Assembly: GCA_041674525.1 (NCBI GenBank)
Contig: JBAYVN010000025.1
Location: 1 to 31,319, forward strand
DNA: 31,319 bases
Source: SHYQ01 sp041674525
GTDB taxonomy: Bacteria; Chloroflexota; Dehalococcoidia; UBA2979
Reading direction: 5' to 3'
The notes under the pieces were generated by a model. It made no database searches. It had not been told where the DNA came from and saw only the letters and a program-made list of their open reading frames with translations. This document shows, one piece after another, positions 23,879-31,241 of this stretch. The position numbers and the translations under genes were made by a program. Numbering within the stretch: the stretch's first letter is position 1; each line of letters begins with the position of its first letter.

Positions 23879-25315
23879 TCATGGCCCAGCGCGGAAGACC
23901 TCGACGCCGTCCCGGTCGTACACGCGCGTATGCGTTGCCCGGACTTCGCGGAGCGCCTCGTCGAAGCCCGCTGCCGCGGACTGCGCGCTGCGCTGCCCGA
24001 ACGCATCGACGACGATCCACTGGGCATCAGGCCACCCGCCGGGGAACTCGTGGATCGATACGCGGCGCGAGAGCCGGGCAGCAAGAGCGGACTGGGCGGC
24101 CACCGGCGCGTCCGGCGGGATCAGCGCGAGTGCCGCCTCGACGGCGGCGCGGTGCTGTGCAGTCGGCGCCGCACCCCCACGCGTGTCGAACAACGGGCTC
24201 AGGGCGAAGCTTGCGGCGAGCACCGGCAACACGGCGAGGGCGCCGACCGCCGCCGTAGGCAGGCGCCGCGCGAGCCAGCTGGTGCCAACCAGGCCGGCGA
24301 TCACGCCGACGGGGAGGAGGACCGCGCCGTAATGCAGTTCGAGCGAATGCTGCGGTGGGTGCGTGGAGAGCAGCACCAGCGCCAATCCCGGCAGCAGCAC
24401 CCACATGATCCACGGCCGGACGATTGCGAACGGGCCAGTCCCCAGCACGAAGAGCGCGGCCGTCAGCAATCGATCGGAGAGCAGCACGGCCGCGGCACGC
24501 CACGGTGCGAGGAGCAGGCCGTATCGCCCGGCACTGCCCTCGCCTGGCGCCCACAGGTAGGTGTAACGGTCCATCACGTTGCTCTCGTGGCCATCGCGAC
24601 CGAACGGCATCAGCACGAGGACGAGGAGCGCGGTCCACACCAGCGCAGTCGCCGCGGTCACCACGCCCTCGCGCCTCCCGCCCCGCCACCACAGCAGTGC
24701 AGCAAGCGCGAGCGCCACGAAGACCGCGTCTTCCTTGAAGAGCAGCGTCGTCAGCGCCAGCGCCGCGCCGCCTCGCCAGCGGCCCGCGGCCGTCAGCCAG
24801 GCCGAGGCGAACGCCGGCAGCGCCACCATCACCTCCGGGTGGAAGTCGTAGTCCAGCGTGCGATGCAGGTAGGGGCTCAGGAGAAACGTGGACGCGACGA
24901 GCGTGGCGAGTGCCGGCCGCAATCCGAGGCACCTCGCGGCGCCGTACAGCGGGAACGCCGCGACGATGACGACCGCCGACTGGGCAATCGTGAGGAAGAG
25001 CGGGCCGGCCCCCAGGCGATACGCGAGCACGAACGGCAGCAGGATCGGCTGGAAGTGCTGTGCGAGAAAGTGGTACGGCGTGAATGACGACTGGAACCAT
25101 CGGCCGTGCGCGGTGTTCCAGATGATCTGATCGAAATAGCCGAAGTCGAAGAAGCTCATCTCCAGGTGGTTCCAGCGCGTCACCGTGAGCGCGACAGACG
25201 CGGCGAACGAAGCGCCCACCAGCACGATGAGGACGCCTGAGGCAAGCGCCTCTTCCCCGGTCGCGCGCCAGTTCATCTGCGTCAGGCCCGGGCGACGCGG
25301 ATCAGCCGTGGTCAT
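23879..25315 (-). CDS. DUF2079 multi-pass membrane protein
   Basis: The protein has 478 residues from the ATG at 25315 (another ATG 13 codons on is possible; both have weak ribosome sites). About ten hydrophobic helices and the conserved segments FFDFGYFDQIIWNT, LDYDFHPEVMV and LLFKEDAVF identify the DUF2079 family, a glycosyltransferase-C-like group of predicted membrane proteins. The early Asp/Phe/Asp segment and the acidic DYDFHPE loop lie where GT-C enzymes hold their catalytic acid (inference). A C-terminal soluble domain (about residues 385-478) follows. It is next to GtrA, methyltransferase and GT4 genes, supporting a role in lipid-linked sugar transfer at the membrane. Confidence 0.85.
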   Translation of the reverse strand: MTTADPRRPGLTQMNWRATGEEALASGVLIVLVGASFAASVALTVTRWNHLEMSFFDFGYFDQIIWNTAHGRWFQSSFTPYHFLAQHFQPILLPFVLAYRLGAGPLFLTIAQSAVVIVAAFPLYGAARCLGLRPALATLVASTFLLSPYLHRTLDYDFHPEVMVALPAFASAWLTAAGRWRGGAALALTTLLFKEDAVFVALALAALLWWRGGRREGVVTAATALVWTALLVLVLMPFGRDGHESNVMDRYTYLWAPGEGSAGRYGLLLAPWRAAAVLLSDRLLTAALFVLGTGPFAIVRPWIMWVLLPGLALVLLSTHPPQHSLELHYGAVLLPVGVIAGLVGTSWLARRLPTAAVGALAVLPVLAASFALSPLFDTRGGAAPTAQHRAAVEAALALIPPDAPVAAQSALAARLSRRVSIHEFPGGWPDAQWIVVDAFGQRSAQSAAAGFDEALREVRATHTRVYDRDGVEVFRAGP

Positions 25316-25515
25316 ATCAGGCTCACGTGATTCCCGGCGGGTGGCTCCGGTGTGAACGCGCCGGCGTCCGTCCATGTGTGCCGCATTCGCGCATCATATC
25401 CGCGTGCGCGCCGCTGGATTCCCCGGCCTCGACGACGGCCGGGTGGGCTCAGCCGGTTGGCGGGATCAACGCCCGGAGTGCGGCTTCGTCAGGGCGTTCC
25501 GTCGCAATCTCCGTG

Positions 25516-25547
25516 CGGAGGCGCGGGCGCTGCTACCCGCGCCTCCG
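25516..25547 (-). terminator. Hairpin terminator of the second SRPBCC gene
   Basis: A perfect 12-bp stem (CGGAGGCGCGGG / CCCGCGCCTCCG) with an 8-nt loop starts 13 nt after the stop codon at 25561. It has no clear T run. The remaining gap to the DUF2079 start (25316-25515) shows no gene. Confidence 0.65.
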
Positions 25548-25560
25548 ACCCCGTCTTCCA

Positions 25561-26076
25561 CTACGTTTCGGGCGGGATGTCCGGGGAGCCCATCCCGCGC
25601 GTATGCCCGGTTGGCGCATCCTCGTTCGTGATCGTGCCCATCCACGCGCCCGTCGGGCGTCCGCCGCGCGCCTCGATGAAGTCCTTGAACCGCTCGAGGT
25701 CACCCTCCACCTGCCGCTCGACGATCCCGAGTGCGTCGCCGGCCTGCTCCAGGGCGCCCTCCGGCTCGTACGACAGCTCCAGGTGGACCCGCGTGCGTCC
25801 GGAGTCCAGCGGCTGGAACGAGACAAGGCCTGCGGTCGATGCCCCGTCGATCGACCGCCACACGATCTTGTCGTGTGGCACCTGCTCGCGGATCTCCGCG
25901 TCCCATTCCACATCGCGACCCGCGATGTTCGCCCGCCAGTGCATGCGTCGATCGTCGAGCTGGCGTACTTCATCGACGCCCTCCATGAACCGGGGGAATT
26001 CCTCGAACTGCGTCCACTGCGCGTAGACCGCCTCAATGGGCGCATTCACCGCGATCTCATGCGCTGCACGTGCCAT
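25561..26076 (-). CDS. SRPBCC (START-like) protein, paralogue of 18218-18784
   Basis: The protein has 171 residues from the ATG at 26076, with AAAGGTG about 9 nt upstream. It shares the layout of the other copy: AHEIAVNAPIEAVYAQW, FEEFPRFMEGV, LDDRRMHWRANIAGRDVEWD, and the final helix DLERFKDFIEARGG, but has a shorter, different tail. The fold holds a hydrophobic pocket; the ligand is unknown. It lies downstream of a YHS gene on the same strand, separated by a hairpin and a tandem repeat, so it is probably expressed from its own promoter. Confidence 0.87.
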   Translation of the reverse strand: MARAAHEIAVNAPIEAVYAQWTQFEEFPRFMEGVDEVRQLDDRRMHWRANIAGRDVEWDAEIREQVPHDKIVWRSIDGASTAGLVSFQPLDSGRTRVHLELSYEPEGALEQAGDALGIVERQVEGDLERFKDFIEARGGRPTGAWMGTITNEDAPTGHTRGMGSPDIPPET

Positions 26077-26150
26077 GTACGTTGCACCTTTCTGCCCTCG
26101 AGTCGACGCGCGCCTCGTCGCCAACCGCGCTGAACCGCTTCGTGCTGAAG

Positions 26151-26186
26151 GGGCAACGCCCCCCGCGGGATGGGGCGGCGTTGCCC
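26151..26186 (-). terminator. Hairpin between YHS and SRPBCC genes
   Basis: Perfect arms GGGCAACGCC / GGCGTTGCCC flank 16 nt that can pair further (CCCC with GGGG). It is 53 nt past the YHS stop on the minus strand. Confidence 0.55.
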
Positions 26187-26211
26187 GGTACGTGGCTCGG
26201 GTACGTGGCTC
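26187..26211. repeat. Tandem 12-nt direct repeat
   Basis: GGTACGTGGCTC occurs twice with a period of 13 nt (26187-26198 and 26200-26211), just upstream of the SRPBCC gene and next to a terminator hairpin. Its position suits a regulator-binding site, but this is inference. Confidence 0.6.
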
Positions 26212-26238
26212 AAACGGAAGGCACGAGGATGCCCGCGT

Positions 26239-26394
26239 TCAGGCGGCCGCTTCGATGAACTTCTCCGGATCCTCCATGAAGGATTCGAGGTCGGCATCCG
26301 AGCAGAAGTAGTAGGTCTTGCCTTCGTGTTCCGTTGAGACTGCGTCGTCAGTATCCACAGTCATGCCGCAGACGATGTCCTTCGTCTCCGCCAT
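26239..26394 (-). CDS. YHS-domain mini-protein
   Basis: The protein has only 51 residues from the ATG at 26394 (AAGGAAG upstream). It reads DIVCGMTVDTDDAVSTEHEG then KTYYFCSDADLESFMEDPEKF, a complete YHS domain with C9 and C31. This domain, also found at the end of copper ATPases and phenol hydroxylases, is thought to bind metal through its cysteines. It probably acts in the cytoplasm as a small metal-handling protein. Nothing else about metals is next to it except the ferritin-like gene 6 kb away. Confidence 0.88.
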   Translation of the reverse strand: MAETKDIVCGMTVDTDDAVSTEHEGKTYYFCSDADLESFMEDPEKFIEAAA

Positions 26395-26712
26395 CACAGC
26401 ACTTCCTTTCGCGCTTGCCGGGGGGCACGTCGGCGCCCACCTCGGGACTCGCAGCGACGCTACCAACCGCCGCCTTTCAGCGTGGTCTTCTGCGTGGAGA
26501 TGCATGGGGCATTTTCGTATCCCGGTTGGACTTGCGCGGGAACCTCAGGGAGGCCGCAGCAGCCGCCGGGAGCCCCGGCGGCGCCGAGCGCACGCCCGAG
26601 CGGGCCGGCAGCGTCCGCCGAGGCGGCTCGGGTCCCGGCGGAGGCTGCGAGGCGGTCGATCACGATGACCGCGCGACGAACCGTGAGCCTTCCGAAATCG
26701 GCCGATCTGGTC
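26395..26712. other. Intergenic region with one doubtful small frame
   Basis: These 318 nt hold no clear gene. On the minus strand a frame from GTG at 26663 to 26460 gives 67 residues. It starts Ala-rich, continues GAPGGCCGLPEVP and ends ENAPCISTQKTTLKGGGW. The Cys/Ser/Thr-rich tail recalls precursor peptides, but no ribosome site and no modifying enzyme are present. It may instead be leftover sequence from the deletion that destroyed the neighbouring VOC gene. Confidence 0.25.
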
Positions 26713-26811
26713 CTACCCCTGCTCGATCCGGAGAAAGTTGCCCGCGGGGTCGCGCACGGCGGCGTCGCGGTCGTCGACGAGGATGTGCACGGTGCTGAGT
26801 GCAATGGTCAT
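26713..26811 (-). pseudogene. Internally deleted VOC family gene
   Basis: A 32-residue frame joins the first strand of a VOC protein (MTIALSTVHILVDDRDAA) directly to its last strand (VRDPAGNFLRIEQG, then stop). About 90 residues of the middle, holding the active site, are missing. A ribosome-site-like GGAGGC lies upstream of the ATG. It follows an AraC-type regulator on the same strand by 48 nt, the usual arrangement for regulator plus VOC pairs. The remnant cannot fold as an enzyme. Confidence 0.7.
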
Positions 26812-26859
26812 GTTGCCTCCGTGGGTGAAGCGCTGGGTGAAGCGTTGATGGCACCGACG

Positions 26860-27318
26860 TTAGGCGGGTGCCGCGGCGGATGCTTCTCCAAAACTGCTCT
26901 CTTGCGCACGCCCTCGGCGTGCGCCGCGGCGGGGCCGGGTCAGCACCATCGCCTGACAGGCGGGCACGGCACGCAGCTCGTCGTGGTTGCGCGCGCGGTA
27001 GGCGCTCGGCGACTCGCCGACGAGCTCCGTGAACCGGGCGGAGAAAGAGCCGAGGCTCGTGCAGCCGACCTCGAAGCAGGCATCCGTGACTCTCAGGTCG
27101 TCCCGGCGCAACAGCGCCTTCGCGCGCTCAATGCGCCGGGTCATGAGGTAGTAGTACGGCGTCTCGGAGTACGCCTCGCGGAAGCGCCGGCTGAAATGCG
27201 CGGGCGACATCAGCGCCGTGCGGGCGAGCGCCGGGACGTCGAGCGGCTGCGCGTATTCGCGGTCCATCCGGTCGCGTGCCCGGCGCAGTCGACGCAACTC
27301 GTCGATGTCGGTGCTCAT
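26860..27318 (-). CDS. AraC/XylS-type helix-turn-helix regulator, DNA-binding domain only
   Basis: The protein has 152 residues from the ATG at 27318. Two helix-turn-helix units are visible: LARTALMSPAHFSRRFREAY (31-50) and RVTDACFEVGCTSLGSFSARF (76-96), followed by GESPSAYRAR, the family end. There is no N-terminal sensor domain, so an effector would have to act another way. Such short regulators often control the VOC gene directly downstream; here that gene is reduced to a remnant, so the regulator may have lost its target. It is divergent from the CoA-transferase gene with a 249-nt gap, which could be its other target. Confidence 0.88.
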   Translation of the reverse strand: MSTDIDELRRLRRARDRMDREYAQPLDVPALARTALMSPAHFSRRFREAYSETPYYYLMTRRIERAKALLRRDDLRVTDACFEVGCTSLGSFSARFTELVGESPSAYRARNHDELRAVPACQAMVLTRPRRGARRGRAQESSFGEASAAAPA

Positions 27319-27567
27319 GCGTCCAATTCTACGCTGCAGCGCCGCGCCCCAGCCGGGATAACCGCGCCAGCCGAACCGCCGTGCACGACGGCGGAGGCGC
27401 TGGTCCCCCGCGGTTGCGGACCCACCGGCGCGCTCTGCAACGAACGAGCCCCGGCGCGGCATCGCTGGTCATGACCACGCATGCGATACTACCGCCGCTC
27501 GCATTGGCCGCCGCCGTGGCGACGCCTCGCGGAGCGTGGACAGCTCGTGCATGCGAAGGAGTGAGCG

Positions 27568-28758
27568 GTGCCGTTGCCATTGTCGGGAATCAAGATTGTC
27601 GACTTCTGCACGCTGCTGGCGGGGCCGTTCGCGAGCATGATGCTGGCCGACCAGGGCGCCGAGGTCATCAAGATCGAAGCACCCAGCGGCGACAACGCGC
27701 GCAACATCGGTCGCAGGCCGGGCAGCGACCTGAGTCTCACGTACCTCGCGTTTAACCGGAACAAGCGGAGCGTGGTGCTCGACATCACGACGCCCGAGGG
27801 GCTGGCGGCGGCACATCGGCTGTGTGAGTGGGCCGACGTCATCATCACGAACATGCGCGTCGACACGCGCCGCCGTCGGGGGTTCACGTACGAGCAGCTG
27901 TCCGCGATCAACCCGAGGCTGATCTACGTGTCACTCACCGGCTACGGCGACGAGGGGCCGGAGGCGAACCTGGGGGGCGCGGACATCACCGTGCAGGCGC
28001 GCATTGGCGACATCGCCGGGCGCCAGCTGGAGGGGCAGCCGCCGCCGACCCACACGCTGCTGTACCACATCGACATGGGCACCTCGCTGATGACCGCGTA
28101 CGCCGTGGGCATGGCGCTGATCCAGCGTCAGCAGACCGGGGAGGGGCAAAAGGTCGAGACCAGCCTGCTGCAGACGGGGCTCGCGCTGCACGCGGTCCAG
28201 CTGACCCGCGTGGCCGGGGACGACGATCGCTTCGGTTGCCAGCCCACGGGGCTTCCCATCAGCTACGAATGCGGCGATGGGCGCTGGATCCTCTCGCAGC
28301 ACATCAACCTCGATCGGCGCTGGGACGAGTTGTGCGAGGCGCTCGGTCTGGAGGAGATGGCCCGCGACCCGCGCTTCGCGACGCTCCAGGGACGGCAAGA
28401 GCACTGGCAGGACATCGCCAGCATCCTCTCGCGGACGTTCAAGACGAAGCCGGCCGCCGAGTGGGAGCGCCTGCTGAAGGCGAGAGAGCACATGATGAGC
28501 ATGGTCAGGACGATCGACGAGCTGTTCGATGACGTGCAGGTGGTCGCTAACGGCATGATCACGCAGTTCGATCAGCCCGGCGCGGGGCAGGTGATCGGCC
28601 TCGCCCCCTCGTTCCGCATGGCGTCGACGGCCGACACCCCGTGGTTCCGCCGCCACGCGCCGCTCCTCGGCGAGCACACCGACGAGGTGCTGCGTGAACT
28701 CGGCTACACCGACGCGGCGATCGCCGACATGCACGCGAGTGGCGCGGCGGGCAAATAG
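27568..28758 (+). CDS. Class III CoA-transferase (CaiB/BaiF family)
   Basis: The protein has 396 residues from a GTG at 27568, with AAGGAG 8 nt upstream. The start LSGIKIVDFCTLLAGPFASM and ADQGAEVIKIEAP are the family signature. D169 (YHIDMG) matches the catalytic aspartate of formyl-CoA transferase in both position and context. It swaps CoA between an acyl-CoA donor and a carboxylic acid acceptor, for example formate, oxalate, carnitine or bile acids; the acid here is unknown. It stands alone, with the AraC-type regulator divergent to it. It could feed products of the amidase/hydantoinase region into CoA metabolism, but the distance is 14 kb. Confidence 0.92.
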   Translation: MPLPLSGIKIVDFCTLLAGPFASMMLADQGAEVIKIEAPSGDNARNIGRRPGSDLSLTYLAFNRNKRSVVLDITTPEGLAAAHRLCEWADVIITNMRVDTRRRRGFTYEQLSAINPRLIYVSLTGYGDEGPEANLGGADITVQARIGDIAGRQLEGQPPPTHTLLYHIDMGTSLMTAYAVGMALIQRQQTGEGQKVETSLLQTGLALHAVQLTRVAGDDDRFGCQPTGLPISYECGDGRWILSQHINLDRRWDELCEALGLEEMARDPRFATLQGRQEHWQDIASILSRTFKTKPAAEWERLLKAREHMMSMVRTIDELFDDVQVVANGMITQFDQPGAGQVIGLAPSFRMASTADTPWFRRHAPLLGEHTDEVLRELGYTDAAIADMHASGAAGK

Positions 28759-28821
28759 GGCGTTCGAGCGCGAACTTCGGCGCAGCACGCCGCGGCCGGC
28801 GCCGCGCTGATCCGGCCCGTG

Positions 28822-29199
28822 CTAGTTGATGGCGCCCGGGCTACCGAAGGAGTACGCCTCCCACGGGAGTATATCCAGGAGGGCGAGTGCGCCCTCGATG
28901 TTCGACTCGGCGCCGGAGTTGTTGCTCGCGCGGTCACCGTCGATGCCGTCCCGTACCAGCCCACGCTCCCGATCGTAGATGGGTGTTCTCGCCGCATTGC
29001 GCCCATCGAACCAGGCGCGGGCGAGTGCGGCGAGGTGCGCATAGCGCTCGCGCCCCGTGGCTGCCGCGACGCCATCGAGGTCACACACCGTGCTGCTCAC
29101 GTCGAACGGGAGCGTGCCTGTCCCTGGGAATGCCGCGCGCACGGCCGGCGCGAGGATCGCGTCGGCGCTGTTCGCCGCGATCTCGATGCCAAGTTCCCG
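28822..29199 (-). pseudogene. C-terminal fragment of a six-hairpin-type glycosidase
   Basis: An open frame of 125 residues begins right after an in-frame TAA (29200-29202) and lacks the front of the protein. It reads LAALARAWFDGRNAARTPIYD, GLVRDGIDGDRASNNSGAES and NIEGALALLDI. This resembles the end of alpha/alpha-barrel glycosidases or glycan-processing proteins that close with a GLxDG...N.GAES segment. Response regulator regulatory DNA lies immediately upstream, so the missing part is not nearby. A GTG at 29142 could start a short product, but this is most likely a truncated remnant. Confidence 0.6.
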
Positions 29200-29236
29200 T
29201 TAAGAGACGGCGCGCGGGGCTTAATCGAACCATTAC
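29200..29236 (+). promoter_or_regulatory. TTAA-type repeats upstream of response regulator 1
   Basis: TTAAG (29200), TTAAT (29221) and ATTAC (29232) are spaced 21 and 11 nt apart in otherwise GC-rich DNA. A related pair precedes the second regulator. The 11-nt phasing suits OmpR/PhoB-type dimers. Autoregulation is inferred. Confidence 0.4.
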
Positions 29237-29314
29237 GCGACGCCTCGATACTCGGCCTGCAGGCACAGCACGTGCCGCAAGCTCAGCAAGCGCAGCAACC
29301 GCCTGGGGGGCCAG

Positions 29315-30109
29315 GTGACGTCACTGCTCGTCGTCGAGGACGATGAAGCGATCGCCGTCGTCCTCGCGTACCGGCTGCACGAGGCCGGATACGACACCGT
29401 CGTGGCGCGGGACGGCGTCGAGGCGCTGGAGCGCCTCCAGGGCGGAGCGTTCGACCTCGTCATTCTCGACCTGATGCTGCCGAGGCTCTCCGGGGTCGAT
29501 GTCCTCCGCATGACGCGAACGCGCTCGAACGTCCCGGTGATCGTCCTCAGCGCGCGCGACGGCGACGCCGATCAGGTGGCCGCGCTCGACCTGGGCGCCG
29601 ACGACTACGTCACGAAGCCATTCTCGGTGCGCCAGCTGCTCGCGCGCGTGAGCGCCCTGTTGCGACGGTCGGCCGGAGCGGCCGTATCCGGCTCAGCGCC
29701 CGGGGCGTGCGAGATCGTCATCGATGCAGGCCGCCACGAGGTCTACCGTCACGGCTCCCTGGTCCCGCTGGCGCCCAGGGAGTTCGAATTGCTCGTGTAC
29801 CTCGCCCGCCACGCCGGCCAGGTCTGCTCGCGCGACGACGCTCTGAACGCCGTATGGGGCTACGCGTACGCGGGCGAAACGCGGACCGTTGACGTCCATG
29901 TGCACTGGCTCCGCCGCAGCTCGAGGACGACCCCGCGCGTCCTCGCACCATCATCACGGTGCGCCAGTACGGATACCGGCTCGTGGCGGTCGGCCCGAAC
30001 CGCGCGCGCCGCGTTCAGCTCAACCATGACGATGCGGGTGGCGCGGCCGCGCGCGCTTAACCGGGCGCTAACAGCGCGCCGGTACCGTGGCGGTGTAGCC
30101 GGGGAGTGA
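29315..30109 (+). CDS. OmpR/PhoB-family response regulator 1, frameshifted in the DNA-binding domain
   Basis: It starts at GTG 29315. The receiver domain is complete: acidic pair D9/D10, phosphorylation site D52 (VILDLMLP), S79 and K101 (VTKPFS). The winged-helix domain begins normally (LAPREFELLVYLARHAGQVCSRD) up to VDVHVHWLRR, then shifts into a Ser/Arg-rich nonsense tail. Adding one base near 29917 gives KLEDDPARPRTIITVRQYG then YRLV and a stop at 30058-30060, a normal ending. So one base, probably an A, is missing: an error or a mutation that removes the recognition wing. It is a tandem paralogue of the next gene; no histidine kinase is adjacent. Confidence 0.82.
   Translation: MTSLLVVEDDEAIAVVLAYRLHEAGYDTVVARDGVEALERLQGGAFDLVILDLMLPRLSGVDVLRMTRTRSNVPVIVLSARDGDADQVAALDLGADDYVTKPFSVRQLLARVSALLRRSAGAAVSGSAPGACEIVIDAGRHEVYRHGSLVPLAPREFELLVYLARHAGQVCSRDDALNAVWGYAYAGETRTVDVHVHWLRRSSRTTPRVLAPSSRCASTDTGSWRSARTARAAFSSTMTMRVARPRALNRALTARRYRGGVAGE
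30057..30072 (+). promoter_or_regulatory. TTAAC-6-CTAAC repeat upstream of response regulator 2
   Basis: TTAAC (30057) and CTAAC (30068) are spaced 11 nt apart, about 45 nt before the start of the second regulator, and resemble the pair upstream of the first. The first TTAA overlaps the frame-corrected stop codon of regulator 1. Confidence 0.4.
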
Positions 30110-30885
30110 ACCGCTTGGCATCGATCCTCGTCGTGGAAGACGACGACGTCATCGCCGATGTGCTCGCGTACCGTCTGGCGAACGCCGGGTACGCGGTCAC
30201 CCGCGCACCCGATGGCGTCGGCGCCATCTCGCACCTGCGGAAGCAGCACGTCGACGTGATCCTGCTCGACCTGATGCTTCCTCGCATGTCGGGGCTGGAC
30301 GTGCTGCGCATGGCGCGTCGGGAATCCACCACCCCGGTCATCATCATGAGCGCGCGGGACGGCGACGCGGACCAGGTTGACGCGTTGGAGCTCGGCGCAG
30401 ATGACTACGTGACGAAACCCTTCTCCGTGCGCCAGCTGCTCGCCCGCGTGAGCGCGGTGCTCCGCCGCTCCGGCGTCGTGAACGAGCCGTTGCCGGAGCC
30501 CGACGACGTCGATCTGGTGATCGACGAGGCTCGCCACGAGGTGCAGCTCCGCGGCGGAGTCGTGCCGCTCGCACCCAAGGAGTTCGAGCTCCTGCTCCAC
30601 CTGGCCCGGCACGCGGACCGGGTATGCTCCCGCGAGTCGCTGCTGGACGAAATCTGGGGATACGGACTCGACGGCCAGACCCGCACCGTGGACGTGCATG
30701 TCCACTGGCTGCGCAAGAAGCTGGAGCGTGACCCGGCGCGCCCCGCGATGCTGGTCACGGTGCGGCAGTACGGCTACCGCCTGACGACGACGGCTGGAGG
30801 GCGGAAGCAGGTCCTCTTGAGACCGGCGCGCCAGCACACCGAACCGGCCATCGGTGGCGCGGATGTCCCCATGCGGCCGCGCTGA
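30106..30885 (+). CDS. OmpR/PhoB-family response regulator 2, intact
   Basis: The frame opens at GTG 30106 (259 residues), but the TTG at 30115, 8 nt after GGGGAG, is equally likely. Numbering from the GTG, the receiver has D55 as phosphorylation site (LLDLMLP), S82 and K104 (VTKPFS). The winged helix is complete: LAPKEFELLLHLARHADRVCS, TRTVDVHVHWLRKKLERD and VTVRQYGYRL. A 35-residue basic tail follows. It is close to regulator 1 in both protein and DNA sequence, indicating tandem duplication. The kinase partner must lie elsewhere. Its target genes are unknown, though the shared TTAA repeats suggest it may control this locus. Confidence 0.9.
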   Translation: MNRLASILVVEDDDVIADVLAYRLANAGYAVTRAPDGVGAISHLRKQHVDVILLDLMLPRMSGLDVLRMARRESTTPVIIMSARDGDADQVDALELGADDYVTKPFSVRQLLARVSAVLRRSGVVNEPLPEPDDVDLVIDEARHEVQLRGGVVPLAPKEFELLLHLARHADRVCSRESLLDEIWGYGLDGQTRTVDVHVHWLRKKLERDPARPAMLVTVRQYGYRLTTTAGGRKQVLLRPARQHTEPAIGGADVPMRPR

Positions 30886-30900
30886 CGGCGCCGGCGCCGT
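30885..30900. terminator. Short palindrome after response regulator 2
   Basis: ACGGCGCCGGCGCCGT starts at the last base of the stop codon. The usable stem is about 6 bp with a 4-nt loop and only TTCCTCT follows, so it is a weak terminator candidate. The stretch 30901-31070 shows CCGGAGAGCA repeated three times and no gene. Confidence 0.3.
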
Positions 30901-31070
30901 TCCTCTGAGCCTCGCCTGGCCCGCGGCCAGTATGCTCGACGCCAGATGAGGCGCCGGCGGACATAACCGATGCAGCATGCCGGAGAGCACCGCGAGCACG
31001 GACTCCCGGGTTCGGATGCGCCACCTGCTGGCGCCGGAGAGCATCCGGAGAGCACTAGGAGGCTCGCACG

Positions 31071-31241
31071 ATGTGTGACCCTGAGAGGGAGCACCGGCCC
31101 TCGATTCGCGCGATCTTCTCGAACTGGAACGAGTACGACGCGCCGTTCTCGACCAGGCTGCGACTCGCGTTCCGGAACTACTGGATTCGCCTGAGGTACG
31201 CCCGGGCCTGCTGCGGCAACCACGGCGAGCCCGGCTGCTGA
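31071..31241 (+). CDS. Small protein of 56 residues with cysteine-rich end
   Basis: An ATG at 31071 has AGGAGG 9 nt upstream. The product starts MCDPEREHRPSIRAIFSNW, has a strongly basic and aromatic middle (TRLRLAFRNYWIRLRYAR) and ends ACCGNHGEPGC. Four cysteines (one at position 2, three at the end) and the Gly/Pro tail suggest metal or cluster binding, or a processed peptide; the function is unknown. I have an impression of having seen CCGN..GEPGC endings in small Chloroflexota proteins, but cannot verify it. It lies 185 nt after the response regulator. No other gene is visible up to the window end. Confidence 0.6.
   Translation: MCDPEREHRPSIRAIFSNWNEYDAPFSTRLRLAFRNYWIRLRYARACCGNHGEPGC

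Noticed and set aside
26482..27474. Plus-strand frame of about 330 codons opposite the AraC-type gene and VOC remnant
   Set aside because: The AraC frame on the other strand has two clear helix-turn-helix motifs; the plus frame has no recognisable feature.
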